Shown here in pieces: positions 34,597-45,991 of a stretch of DNA of 64,000 nt; positions within the stretch are counted from its first letter, which is position 1; each line of letters starts with the position of its first letter. The stretch spans positions 46,189,056 to 46,253,055 of the forward strand of contig CM055265.1 of the NCBI GenBank assembly GCA_029237695.1, read 5' to 3'. The translations under genes and the position numbers were made by a program. The notes beneath the pieces are model-generated. The model was not told where the DNA came from and did no database searches. It saw only the letters and a list, made by a program, of their open reading frames with translations. The stretch is from Conchocele bisecta. Taxonomy: Eukaryota; Mollusca; Bivalvia; Lucinida; Thyasiridae.

Positions 34597-36934
34597 AGCA
34601 GTAACATTATTGATTACTGACGTTGTCGAAGTGGATTCCCTTCATGCGGCTGTTCGTGTACGGTATTAAAAAATGAAATCACATGGGGCAAGATTGGGCG
34701 AATATGGAGGATTGAATAACGCCTCAATCGAGGATATTTGATAATAGATTCATCCACTGTACCCACTCAATTGGAAACATGTACATATGTCATTTCAACT
34801 ATCCTAAAACTCGAGAGAAATTGGGAACTCGCCTGGCCTTCTGCTACATGTTCACCATCATCGGGATCCATCTAGCCATATGTCTCCTCATATTTAAATA
34901 TTTTTAATTACACAATGAGTTCAACCGATCTGGCATTTCACGAAAAGTGGTCAGTCGACCAAGACTTTTACTTTGGGTCACAACGTCTGACGACGTCACT
35001 TTTGTACGTCCATGTCTGGCCTAGCCTTTCTCGCCTTCATGTCCATTCTCTATCCGACTGTATCGTTCGTATATTGTCATCCCGATGATGGACTTTCTCT
35101 CATCATCAATATCTCGTTTTTTGTGTTAAAATACAAACTTTAATATAATTTCTTGGTTTTTCCGGCATATTCTCTTACACAGAGCTGGCTGTCGTTCAAC
35201 TACGTCATTTCCGGTCATGATGTCAGATTTTTAAAATAGTTCGTCGCATACGAAATGTTAAATATTGTCGCTATTATTCCCCAAAATTATTTAAGACAGC
35301 AGCAAACAACAGGGAAACGCCAACACTTCTCAATCTGCCTTATTTGAAAATTATTCATACGAAATTACATTACTTGGGCCACAATCCAAAACATGACGTT
35401 ACATTACCAACTGCAACACGAGCTATGAACATTATTTTCATTCTTTGTCTTGGCCTAATGGGAGACACTTGGACAGGCTACGAGATATCCAAATTCGGTT
35501 GACATGCGATAAAAGATGACAAATCTATAGGACTTGTCCGGGTATTTTATCAACACCCCTTGTACATACGCCGTTGATAAAAACGTCGTAATTTCGACGT
35601 CATTGATAAAAAACGTCATATATGATTTTACCACGCGTCATAAAAATACTTCTAAAATGAAAAATAATTGGGTATACATTGATATAATTTTTGCGGCATA
35701 TGGCTTTTATAAGATGTACAATTCAGAATACGCGAACAAGTAAAAACTGAAAATGTTGTCATTAAGCCCGGTTTTCGCACGGCGCGGCTGAAATGTACAT
35801 TTGATCAGTTCGTGCACATGTACATTTAGTGAATTTATAGTGAAATTCGACATGGTAATTTATACCCATCTCCCCCTCAATAATACGAGGAAGACATTGG
35901 TATGCTCATACATACTAGTACCGATTTGAATAGGTGATATCATAAGTGCTATTAAAGTCCAAATCGGCTGATCTGGGGCTACACTGACCCGATAAAGCGC
36001 AGATACCCCCGGATGAATGAATAGGTTTTCGTATGTAAGAAATTCCAACAATGTTGCCTTGGGTTGTTTGGACGTCCCTGCACAGGAGATGGACCAGCGA
36101 CCGGAGATGGACCGGCGACTTCACCAGCTTCTGACAATATCCGTTTAGGTCTCACGGGACAGTGGGCGGCTAGCTTTAACAATGGGGTAGACGATTTTCT
36201 ATATACTTCACTACCGACCCTGCAAGTTACACAAGTGTGTCTATAAAATAGGTTTATGAATATTTATTGACTTTGGGAGGCTTGACTATGTGTATTGTTT
36301 AGAGTATTTCATAATGCTACGAAACTGAATGTTAGCTCCGGTTGATTTTGACATCTTGGAAAATGGTGCATGCTATGCTGTCTCGCCGGTACGGTTTCGC
36401 GGCAGAATTTAAGGTATTTTTCGGGCATTTGTAGCGAACATTTGAGGTGGTTATGACCCCGCTTTGGAATCATTTTCGGGAAATGGTATGGTGTTACAAG
36501 TGATAGAACAAGACATAACAAAGTCTCTGTGCCTCATGTTTTCATGAAAACAATTCCAACAAATTCAGTCGTGTTGAAATTTCTGGCCAAAAATAGGTGG
36601 GTGGGGTAACTTTGTAAACAAATAAAATACATCTGATGGGTTACTGCATTTGTATTGTGGCACGCGATTTGTACTTCATTTGCGAGTATTTTTAAATATT
36701 TGTCGCAAGAGCCTCCGTAACTGATTTTGAGAGGCAGTGATTTTTATAAGTCGCCCGCCACCCTCAGAAAAGCAGTCAATTTTGGCTATTTTCAACCGTC
36801 CCGTGATGCCTTAGGCTCCTGTAATTATTGTTTTATCAATTACAGATTAAACTCTGAATATCCTATGTGTGGCTGTGGATGGACATTTTGGGTTTATGGG
36901 TTTAAAAGCAGCATCTGATCAAATAGCACACTCA
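34597..36934. other. Apparently single-copy intergenic stretch
   Basis: No convincing exon, RNA gene or repeat. Short frames at 35860-36250 include a GDGPATGDGPATS repeat that comes from a 15-bp DNA duplication (36082-36118). A trace of the GATCAAATAGCACA dispersed repeat is at about 36915. Confidence 0.4.
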
Positions 36935-38152
36935 TTAACACGAGTTGTCAGAAGACAACGAAGCTCGCCTCTTGGCAGCCTTCACTCAAACTTGGCACTG
37001 TTGTATAAAACATGAATATTATATAACTTGACCTTGGGATAAGGGGTGTGCGGTGGACCTTGACATTGAGGTCAGTGGTGGTAGGTGGGTCGTGGATTTG
37101 ATAAAGCATGATATAGCATATTAAGATGAATGCATGTATGAAATATCAATGCGCTCCCTGAAAAGAGAAGTAAAACAAAATTTAACCCAACGTTAAGTTT
37201 ATGAATGCACTAAGTTGGTAATTTTCTACAGCATGATAGCTATTCACATGAGGAATGCATGTATAAATGAGCTAAGTTTGTGACCTTGGCCTTGGCGAAA
37301 GGGGTGGGGGGGGGGGGGTGGGGGGAGGTCATGGATTTGCTGTAGCACAATAGAGTATCATCAGATGAATGCATGTATGGAATATGAAGGTGTTCCCTGT
37401 AAAGAAACAGAAGTTATAAAAAGACATTTACTCCAACGTTAAGTTTATGATGTTGATCTTGGGGAAAGGGATGTGGTGGGTCATGGATTTGCTGTAGCAC
37501 AATAGAGGATCATCACATGAATGCATGTATGAAATATCAAAGCGTTAAAAGTGTAAAGAAACAGACGTTACACAACATGTACCCCAATGTAAAGTTTATG
37601 AACATGCTAAGTTTGTGACCTTGACCTTGGGGTAGGCGTTGGGTGGTGGGTTGTGGATTTGCTACAGCATGATAGAGGGTCATCTGAGGAATGTATGTAT
37701 GAAATATCAAGGCGTTCCATCAAAGGAAACAGTTGTTATCAGACATTTACCCCAACGTTAAGTTTATGAATGTGTCAAGTTTGTGACCTTGACCTTGGGG
37801 TAAGGGGTATGCGGTGGGTCATGAATTTGCTATAGCACGATATAGTATCATCAGATGAACGCGTGTATGAAATATCAAGGCGTTCCATGAAAGGAAACAG
37901 ATGTTATAAGACATTTACCCCAACGTTAAGTTTATGAATGTGCTAAGTTTGTAACGGTGACCTTGTGGAAAGGGGGAGGGGGTTGGTCATGGATTTGCTA
38001 TAGCACGCTAGAGTATCATCAGATGAATGCATGTATGAAATATCAAGGTGTTCAAAGTGTAAAGAAACACAAGTTACAGAACATTTACCCCAACGGTAAG
38101 TTTATGAAATGCTAAGTTTGTGACCTTGACTTTTGGGTAAGGGTTGGGTGGT
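36935..38152 (+). repeat. 170-bp tandem array, left part of a tandem-repeat MITE running into the gap
   Basis: Starts GAGTTGTCAGAAGACAACGAAGCTCGCC with a short GTTGTC/GACAAC hairpin. About six 170-bp units follow, sharing TTTGTGACCTTGACCTTGGGG, GAAATATCAAGGCGTTC and CCCCAACGTTAAGTTTATGA. A G-run lies at 37306-37325. The right end is lost in the N gap. Confidence 0.8.
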
Positions 38153-38652
38153 NNNNNNNNNNNNNNNNNNNNNNNNNNNNNNNNNNNNNNNNNNNNNNNN
38201 NNNNNNNNNNNNNNNNNNNNNNNNNNNNNNNNNNNNNNNNNNNNNNNNNNNNNNNNNNNNNNNNNNNNNNNNNNNNNNNNNNNNNNNNNNNNNNNNNNNN
38301 NNNNNNNNNNNNNNNNNNNNNNNNNNNNNNNNNNNNNNNNNNNNNNNNNNNNNNNNNNNNNNNNNNNNNNNNNNNNNNNNNNNNNNNNNNNNNNNNNNNN
38401 NNNNNNNNNNNNNNNNNNNNNNNNNNNNNNNNNNNNNNNNNNNNNNNNNNNNNNNNNNNNNNNNNNNNNNNNNNNNNNNNNNNNNNNNNNNNNNNNNNNN
38501 NNNNNNNNNNNNNNNNNNNNNNNNNNNNNNNNNNNNNNNNNNNNNNNNNNNNNNNNNNNNNNNNNNNNNNNNNNNNNNNNNNNNNNNNNNNNNNNNNNNN
38601 NNNNNNNNNNNNNNNNNNNNNNNNNNNNNNNNNNNNNNNNNNNNNNNNNNNN
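38153..38652. other. Assembly gap (500 N)
   Basis: Exactly 500 N characters, so probably a fixed-size scaffold gap, not a measured length. Repeats abut both edges. Confidence 0.95.
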
Positions 38653-38656
38653 TTAA

Positions 38657-39149
38657 AGGTACATGCCCACTCAGTAGGCACACAATGTTCTTTTCGGGCA
38701 AAATAAACATTAATTCACCATTAATACACATATTTATTGGCATTATTATACATTGTATATCAGACGTAAATTTCCACACTGCTATCAGGGGCGATAACCG
38801 TGTTTCCTTAAAATTTTACCAAGACATTACTATTTATTTTTGGATGTGCAATGATCATACTTTATAATCTGTCGAAAACATTATTTTTTCAAGGAATCAC
38901 ATTTAATTAGTATAAGTAATTAGAAAATATCATGCCCCATTTGCCTATGAAAATAGCCTGATATCACCGCGTGTCACTATCAGTGAAATAAACGTTACTA
39001 AATGATTATACCCATATAACGGGCACTCGTAAAGTTTTTAGAACTGGTGGAATAGTTTATTTACAAAATTATACACTTATTTAATTCCTACAAATAACTG
39101 AGAATACACATAACTTTAATTGTTGTGCCTACAGAGTGGGTATGTACCT
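38657..39149 (+). mobile_element. TTAA-flanked MITE, complete copy inside another copy
   Basis: TTAA at 38653-38656 and 39150-39153. Ends AGGTACATGCCCACTCAGTA and GAGTGGGTATGTACCT. After it the sequence continues TTAATTAGCATAAATAATTA, which is the family's own interior, so this copy lies inside an older copy whose left half is in the gap. Confidence 0.85.
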
Positions 39150-39153
39150 TTAA

Positions 39154-40245
39154 TTAGCATAAATAATTAAAACAAGAGGGCCATGATGGCCCTAATTCGC
39201 TCACCTGACTCCATGAACACCAGAGGAGAATGTGACATTGAGATCATATGTGTTTTAAAAAAATTGTGCTATTTTTAGATGGCGGTCATCTTGGATTAAG
39301 CGATGACCTCCATTTTACAAAATCTGAAAATGCTTCACCCAGCATCGGCCATGTGGTTCCTGAGAAAAAGACGTTAACAATCTTGAATAAATGGACCTTT
39401 TGGTGTCCATCATGGATGACATAATCATCCGATTCCGACAAATATTGCACCAGAGTGATCGCCTCATTGATACCTTCAATTTGATATATGACATGACCAT
39501 ATTCAGTCAAAAATAAAATTTGACCCCAATTTGACCCCACGGGCCACGCCCATTTTTGACCCCGGGGTCACCATTTTAACAACTTTGAAAGAGCAATGTA
39601 CATCGATCATTCCTAGCAAGTTTCGTCGAAATCCGGCAAGCGGTTCATGAGAAGAAGATTTTTTAAGAATTTATGCTATTTTTAGACGGCGGCCATCTTG
39701 GATTAGCCATGACCTCCATTTTAAAAAATCTGAAAAGGCTTCACACATGGACGATAACTTTTAAGTTTGGCTACCATGGGCCAAGCGGTTCATGTGAAGA
39801 AGAATTTTGAAATCTCTAATAAAAGAACGACCTTTTGACCTTTCGGCGGCCATCTTGGATGACATAACAATCCGATTTCGACAAAAAATGCACCAGAGTG
39901 ATGCCTCATTGATACCTTCAATTTCTTATATGAAATGACCATATTCAGTCAAAAATAAAATTTGACCCCAATTTGACCCCACGGGCCACGCCCATTTTTG
40001 ACCCCAGGGTAACAATAGCTCACATGAGCTTCGCTCAGGTGAGCTAAAAAATATCATCCTTATTTGAATATGAAAATAGCTTGATACCACTGCTAGTCAT
40101 TTTCAGTAAAATAAATATTACTAAATGATTATATATGGATAGCGGGCACACGTAATTTTTAGAACTGGTGGAATAGTGACACAATTATACACTTATTTAA
40201 TTGCTATAAAGAACAGTTTGTGCCTACTGAGTGGGCATGTACCTT
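39154..40245 (+). mobile_element. Right half of outer TTAA MITE, split by a GAGGGCCATGATGGCCC element
   Basis: The MITE interior resumes at 39154, is interrupted at about 39175-40048 and continues AATATCATCC...AGTGGGCATGTACCTTTA to 40245. Together with 38657-39149 this gives three layers of insertion. Confidence 0.75.
39175..40048 (+). repeat. Dispersed repeat GAGGGCCATGATGGCCC...CAGGTGAGCTAAAA
   Basis: Starts AAGAGGGCCATGATGGCCC and GCTCACCTGA and ends TCAGGTGAGCTAAAA. Inside are two units of about 400 bp containing GGCGGCCATCTTGGAT, TTTGACCCCAATTTGACCCC and ACGGGCCACGCCCATTTTTG. A longer relative on the other strand occupies 60150-62745. The reading frames at 39286-39540 are repeat artefacts. 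Confidence 0.8.
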
Positions 40246-41101
40246 TACAAACTTTAACCTTAAATCAAAAAAATTTAACCGGACGCACGAAGTGACGTAC
40301 ATATGGATGTACGTACGTATGTAGGCCAATGTGACAACTATATCGCACTGTCCACATGCAGGCATGTAAAAAACTTTGAGGTAAATTTCAAAGTAATTTG
40401 ACCTTGATATTGGACACAGGGGTTGCAGGGGTTGAGCATAGAATGAAAATATGGATGATGATAAACACACATGTGAAGCTTCGAGTGAATTGGCCAAGCT
40501 GTTTCTGAGATATAGTGTTCTTAAAAACTTTAACCTACGGTAAATAAAAACCAGATGGCCATGGCCCGCATGTCGAGCCCACCGAGGCATTTGATGGTCT
40601 CGGAGTATATTTATTTGAAGTTTGAATTAAGGTATGTAAAAGCTTTAACGCAAATTTGAAAGTCATTTGACCTTGATCTTGGGCATGTGGTTCGCATGCG
40701 TGGGCTATAATATGAACATATGGATGATAATAAAGAATTATCTGAAGTTTGAAGCAAATCTGAGTAAGTGTTGTGGAGATATAAAGTATGCACAAACTTT
40801 AACACAAATTTCAAAGTCATTTGACCTTGACCTTGGGGCACAGGGGCCGCATGAGTGGGACACAGAATGAATATATGGATGATGACTAATAAGCATTTGA
40901 TGTTTCAAGTCAATGTGACTTAGGATATGGTATTTAAAAACATACACCGATTTCGGACGGACTGACGCATGGACGTCATTGTGATCACTAAGTCTCGCTT
41001 TCCGCAAGTAGGCTCGGCAAAAAGACTACGGATGGACGTCAATGCGCAGACTATATCGCACTGTCCACAGGCGGTCGCGACAAAAATTGTCCAACCCCTT
41101 T
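40246..41101. repeat. Diverged tandem-repeat element
   Basis: Units contain ATGAAAATATGGATGATGATAA, TTTGACCTTGATNTTGG and AAACTTTAACNNAAATTTCAA at about 190-200-bp spacing, plus GACGTACATATGGATGTACGTACG. Related to the ACAAGAAACGAGGC family. Non-coding. Confidence 0.55.
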
Positions 41102-41105
41102 TTAA

Positions 41106-41448
41106 AGGTGCAAGCCCACTCATTAGGCTAAAGATGCTCTTTATGGGAATTAAATAAGTGTATAATTGTCAATATTCCACTAGTTATAAACATTACGAGT
41201 GCCCGCTATACAGATATAATCATTTGGTAATATTTATTTTACTGATAGTGACGCGCGGTGGTATCGGTATGTTCATGTGCAAATGGGGCATGATATTTTA
41301 TAATTATTTATACTAATTAAATGCATGAACTGAAAACAAAATTGACAGATTATAAAGTATGATCATTGCACATCAAAAAATAAATACAGAGAATAAATAG
41401 TAATGTCCGTTAACATTTTAAGGAAACACGGTTATCGTCCCTGATATC
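41106..41448 (-). mobile_element. TTAA MITE, truncated copy
   Basis: TTAA at 41102-41105, end AGGTGCAAGCCCACTCATTA, interior matching 10665-11164 through GTTATCGTCCCTGATATC, then lost. No right terminus. Confidence 0.75.
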
Positions 41449-41539
41449 GTCCCTTTAACGCTAGCTCCGCCCTGTCCCGTGAGACCTATGCAATTGTTAA
41501 GTTTCATAAAAAATATTGCAAAGGGTGTTCGCGTTATGC

Positions 41540-42130
41540 TCAGGACAAATCAGTGCACGAAAAAACAAAGGGAGATAACTAATCTAGAAAATGTGTTCAT
41601 AGAACACGGATACCCCACATATCGCTTTGATAGTAAACAAGGCAAAATTCCAGTGTCCAAAAGGGAGAGATAATCCATGACACGAGGTTCGAATCAAAAA
41701 TCGAAATAAACTTTCCGCATCTACTCATCATAAGGAAGCTACATATCAAATTTCAGTGCTGTAGCTATTACAAAAGTTTTACGAGTTACAAGGCAAAATT
41801 TTCAAATTCTAATTAAAAAAGGGGGAGATAATCCATGACTCGGGGGTCGAATGAAAATAAACTTTGCAAATCTACTCATCATAAGGAAGCTACATACCAA
41901 GTTTCAGGTGTGTAGCTATTAGGGTTTAAAAGTTTTACGAGCTACAAGACAAAATTGGAAGGGAGATAATCCATGACCATGGGGTCGAATCAAACATACA
42001 TGTAACACGTTTCAGGTCTGTAGCTATTACGGTTTAAAAGTTTTACGAGTTACTAGGTTGGTGACGGACGGAAGAACGGACAAGGGTAACATTAAATGCC
42101 CCCTCCACTATCGTGGTGAGGCAAAAGTTG
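41540..42130 (+). repeat. Diverged relative of the 162-bp tandem-repeat MITE
   Basis: Three units contain AGGGAGATAATCCATGAC, CTCATCATAAGGAAGCTACAT and AAAAGTTTTACGAGTTAC, followed by GACGGACGGAAGAACGGAC. Same order as the 21736 element but about 25-30 percent diverged by eye. Confidence 0.65.
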
Positions 42131-42785
42131 TCATTAACAAGTAACTTACCTTAATTCATCAGTTACACATCAGACGATAAATGAACTTTAATTCTGGTGT
42201 AGAATATTAAAGTTATTCCTTATGTCCAATAGTGCTGCTTTGACATGACGTGAAATTAAAACATGCATGACATGATCTGGAAGAAAAACCACAGACCAAG
42301 CACGCATATTCAGAATCACGTCTGTCGGTTCTTATCCAGCTCCGATTTCTGTCACCTGTCCACAAAATCCAGAATCCAACATTGTCGCAAATTTAATCCT
42401 CTATGTTGGTGTACGTTAGAACAAAATGTCACTTAGTATTATCCAATCCATTGTTATCTCTTGTTTCTCTAAATAAATGCGTCCAACAATCCCTGTAGCT
42501 GCTATCGTGATACAAAATGTTAAAGGTTCCGTCAGCGCCTCACATATTGATCTTAACATCCACCATTTTGATTCCAAGTACCAGAATAATGATGTTTCCA
42601 TGCGCCGTCGTAGTGTTATCTGTCAGATTCCGTTGTTTATTTGATCAAATTGATGGACAAATTTGTGTCCGCTAATGTCGCCAAGAGCATAATCTGTGAC
42701 GTTGACTGTAATAATTTGGCATAACTTCTAGCTTGTGAATTTTTGGTTGAATGAAGTGATCACTATGGTGAATAAGTGTGTATTT
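42131..42785. other. Intergenic stretch without recognised gene
   Basis: No repeat, RNA or coding signature recognised. Confidence 0.4.
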
Positions 42786-43025
42786 GTGTCCGGTTTGCTC
42801 AGTAGGTAGAGCGATGGTGTGGTAAACCAGAGATCCCCGGTTCGATTCCGGGCTGGTGCGCATCTTTCTCACCCTGTGACACTTAGCGCCCAACGTAGTT
42901 GCGGGAAGTAACTCTGCAGAATACTCCCGCATCGTCCGTACCGAGAGTTATGGTGCTCTCCGTAGGTTTCCCCTGCAAAGTACCAAATCACATCTGATTT
43001 GCACTTCAACTGTTAATTGCGACAT
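42786..43025 (+). repeat. tRNA-headed SINE, near-complete copy
   Basis: The head has A-box GGTTTGCTCAGTAGG and B-box GGTTCGATTCC with tRNA spacing. It is followed by TTTCTCACCCTGTGACAC and a body containing CGTCCGTACCGAGAGTTA, CCGTAGGTTTCCCC and ACTGTTAATTGCGACAT. Parts recur at 26926, 28640, 43085 and 43366. Confidence 0.75.
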
Positions 43026-43084
43026 ATTTTCTGTATTTTTCAATAGAAAGAAATGTCAGTATTATACTTATTCATTTATGTGTA

Positions 43085-43230
43085 ATAAGTACAGAAAAAT
43101 ATGTCACAATTAACAGCTAAAGCGCGAATGAGATCCGATTCGGTACTCTGCAGGAAAAACCTATGGAGCACCGTAACTCTGGGTACGGACGATAATTGAG
43201 TATTCTGTTGCCCAACGAAGGACCGCGACT
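43085..43230 (-). repeat. SINE body, reverse orientation
   Basis: ATTAACAGCTAAAGCGCGAA, GGTACTCTGCAG, ACCGTAACTCTGGGTACGGA and CAACGAAGG are the complement of the SINE body at 42895-43025. It forms an inverted pair with it about 60 bp apart. Confidence 0.7.
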
Positions 43231-43365
43231 GATAAATACTCCCAAAATTGTACCCAAACATATGGAATTCGGAGACAAAAATTAAACATGGAATTTGAGG
43301 ACGAATTTCAATTTGGCGGAGAAGAATGTCACAGTACGCAACTGACTATGGGGATGAAGTGTGTA

Positions 43366-43482
43366 TGATATGTGCCTTGTTAGCTTGCTCGGTAGAGCCA
43401 TGGTTATGATCATGGTACTGTAAACATGAGTCCCTGGTTCGATTCCGGGCCGTTATTTATCTTTCTCACTCTGTGACACAAG
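43366..43482 (+). repeat. tRNA-headed SINE, head-only copy
   Basis: A-box-like AGCTTGCTCGGTAGAGCC, B-box GGTTCGATTCC and the TTTCTCACTCTGTGACAC junction are present; the body is absent. Confidence 0.65.
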
Positions 43483-44309
43483 TAAACCGTTTTATTTTAA
43501 AGAAATGGCTATCACCGGAATAAATATTATCTTCATAAAATTTGATTCGGGCCAATAGAAATCAACAGCCGGAACAGAACGTTTGCAGTAATAGAAATCT
43601 AATTCCAAAATAATAATGTTTTAATTTCTTTTTTATGATCAGGTTTCGAAAATTAAAATATGCTTTTCTTTTAAAATTATTATCAATATGTTCACCATGT
43701 TATTATGCTTAATATGCAATTCACAGTCTCCTTGCAGCTTGAAATTGAAAGACATTATGAAAAGTTGTGTTGATCTCAGAAATTGTCATGTCGACTATAG
43801 GATCGCGTCGAAATAATGTTAACAGAATAGGAAAACGTAATTTGATACCGACGAAAAAGTAAACAAAACGCAAAATTGATGCTTTATTTTGCCATAGTAT
43901 ACCGTAGACGACACATTATAATTTGATTTTATATGAAAATAAATATATTGTGAGTATGGTGGTGTCTATTTATTTGTTCTTGATATTCGGAACGGCAGTG
44001 AGTGAGTGACGACATTTTGTTTTGTCCAAGAAATTGTCAAGGTCAATCAATGTTTCACTGTTTGTCTCGCAATAACCCGCCGATTTATATTTGCGCACCA
44101 AAAAAACAGATCACCAATACCGCTGACTTTCAAATTCTAGTCACTTTGAATTAGATAGATGGGATACAATTTTGGATTAGAACACGGATACGTTTGTCAA
44201 CTATTTCGATTTTATTGCCGCATTGGTCAAGCAGAGCGGTCCGCTGGTTTGACCGCAGAGCGCAGCGTAAAGCGGTCATTCTTTCGCAGTTTAAAGACAA
44301 AAAGGAGCG
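43483..44309. other. AT-rich intergenic stretch
   Basis: No gene recognised. The last 100 bases before the Polinton-like element hold short GCGGTCC / GACCGC words that reappear after its right end. Confidence 0.4.
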
Positions 44310-44314
44310 TAAAC

Positions 44315-44420
44315 AGTAGTATATAAGATTCACAAAGATACCACCACCCTCTAGAAGGCACCGGCTACGCGCGGTGCCCCCACCGCATGGTGGTATCATT
44401 GTGGACTCTTATATACTACT
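44315..44420. repeat. Left terminal hairpin
   Basis: The 5' arm 44315-44346 pairs with 44388-44420 (about 32 bp, two mismatches and a one-base bulge). Inside an open loop, GGCACCG (44357-44363) pairs with CGGTGCC (44372-44378) around an 8-nt loop. Confidence 0.85.
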
Positions 44421-44568
44421 TGTATTTCCCTCCACTATTCGGCGGGTATGTATGAGAAGAATGGAACATATTTTTCATCAACCGCGAGACCATATATTTA
44501 TGACATGAAAAGATACACCCTATTAGAGATAAGAATCCCTATGTCATACTCAGTATATATATACAACA
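44315..44568 (+). repeat. Left terminal inverted repeat
   Basis: Matches the complement of 52392-52645 with few differences, starting AGTAGTATATAAGA and ending ATATATACAACA. The first 106 bases are themselves a hairpin. The outer AG dinucleotide is that expected of Polinton ends. A short frame starting at 44448 (MYEKNGTYFSS) is present in both repeats only because the repeats match. Confidence 0.9.
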
Positions 44569-44589
44569 TAATGGTTCTAGTTAAGTGTG

Positions 44590-44868
44590 CGTGGTTGAAG
44601 ACAGGTATACAGTCACGAGAGGTGTCATCGCACCGGTATTTACGAATATTGCAAACATCACCGTGCATGGATGCGAAGAGGTTCCGTTTCGCCTCGCCCA
44701 TGTCGGCATTGTGGGGTAGGGACCAAAGCCGAGTCATTTCTATGTCCACCATGCGGTGGCACTCAGGCTACTCATCGAATGGTTAACAAGGGATTACGTG
44801 CTCGCAAGTATTATCGTTTAGTAATAATTCAAATCGGAAAGTCAGTTAGAAAGATAGAATCGATCTAA
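44590..44868 (+). pseudogene. Cys/His-rich zinc-binding-like reading frame
   Basis: Frame 44671-44868, plus in-frame upstream text from about 44615, shows ERCHRTG, EYCKHHRAW, PCRHCG and FLCPPCGG, a spacing of Cys and His pairs like a double zinc ribbon, then a basic tail. A stop closes it upstream at about 44593, and the neighbouring frame has KCAWLKTG, so the start may be lost by a frame change. It is the first gene inside the left repeat. No specific function recognised; a DNA- or RNA-binding role is only a guess. Confidence 0.45.
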
Positions 44869-44940
44869 TAAGTCACGGTGTTTCTACAGCATTAAAACAC
44901 TGTAAAAAACATTATCAAACTAATTTTATAAAATTGGAAA

Positions 44941-45270
44941 TTGAACAGAAAAAAAAAACAACAACCAATATTATTAGAGAAAATGGATAATACAATGCAA
45001 TTGGAATTGAAAGTTTTTAATGACTGTGTTGAAGAAGTTTACGAAGCTTACGGGGGTTATGATCCTGTATATAAATTCTATAAAATGAGAACACTAGGCG
45101 ATATCGAATACATGAAATACCAGCGTAATTTATTACGCTCGGATAAAAACGTTGCATTTACAATATTATACCGGCAATTATGTCAACTATACAAGAGGCA
45201 AATACATAAAACATTAAGACGGATAATGCGTATCGGATATGAAACTAAGGTGTATTATATAAATTGTTAA
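44941..45270 (+). CDS. Small basic protein of unknown function
   Basis: About 90-109 residues; the first ATG in frame is at 44983. It is rich in Lys, Arg and Tyr, with LKVFNDCVEEVYEAYGG, KMRTLGDIEYMKYQRN and a basic helix RQIHKTLRRIMRIG near the end. The frame just upstream (SHGVSTALKHCKKHYQTN, from about 44869) meets it at a run of ten A near 44948, where a one-base length change would fuse them. The two could thus be one gene continuing from the zinc-ribbon frame. Not recognised. Confidence 0.45.
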   Translation: MNRKKKQQPILLEKMDNTMQLELKVFNDCVEEVYEAYGGYDPVYKFYKMRTLGDIEYMKYQRNLLRSDKNVAFTILYRQLCQLYKRQIHKTLRRIMRIGYETKVYYINC

Positions 45271-45980
45271 AACCAACGATTCGTTTACGAATGTACATTT
45301 CTACGATATCGCTTATAAAGATATGTATATTATTGAACAGAAAAAACACTACTAATTAATTTATGTTGTAATCACAGCACCAAGCAGACGACAATGTTCC
45401 AATTACACGCGTTATGAAAATGTAAATTAGGTGTCCCACCTTACACGTATATTAAGTGTCCATTTATAGAGAGGTTTACACGATTACGTCTTCCGGGAAT
45501 GGAAAATAAACACACTGTAATATATATTACACACACGGTTATTTATAGCCTTATCAATGGTATGTAAACAGGCTATCGATTTACACAGGTGGTGTGTACA
45601 CAGTTTATAAACACTTAGTGAGGGTTATATAATTCACGAATTTCCGGGATGGTTCGTTATTTAATTTTGTAAAAATATTTATAATTTAAAGCTGAACACC
45701 CCCTATTATATAGAAAACATATTAATTAATATAATAATTTATTAATTAATAATAAATAACAATTTTTTTTTATTTCACCAGCAAAGTTAGGTTTATATAT
45801 GAGAAATAAACACATATATACATTGCTGGGACGCTAGCAGTAATCTCAAAAGTGAGGCAGGTTTCGCCACATGTACTTCACTCTGGCCGCTCTACACATT
45901 ATAGCGGATGGAGGTCCAATGATGGGGTGGAGGAGATGTGAGTGTAACACACCTCGCTAAGCCTAAAAAAAAAAATTAAA
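45271..45980. other. AT-rich non-coding part of the element
   Basis: No coding signature. TTAATTAATATAATAATTTATTAATTAA-like text near 45720-45760 is almost pure AT. From 45830 to 45960 GC rises (GAGGCAGGTTTCGCC, GGATGGAGGTCCAATG) without any frame. Confidence 0.5.
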
Positions 45981-45991
45981 TAGAAGAGATT

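Noticed and set aside
36064..36246. GDGPATGDGPATS-containing ORF as a repeat protein
   Set aside because: Only one 15-bp DNA duplication, 60 codons, no homology recognised.
38102..38867. Four ORFs of 170-244 codons across the gap
   Set aside because: They consist mostly of translated N characters.
42786..42860. Genuine tRNA gene
   Set aside because: A- and B-boxes are good but the acceptor and anticodon stems do not pair by eye, and SINE body sequence follows directly.
44448..44786. 112-codon ORF starting in the left terminal repeat, with a counterpart in the right repeat
   Set aside because: Shared text ends where the inverted repeat ends, and the downstream part overlaps the better-supported Cys-rich frame.
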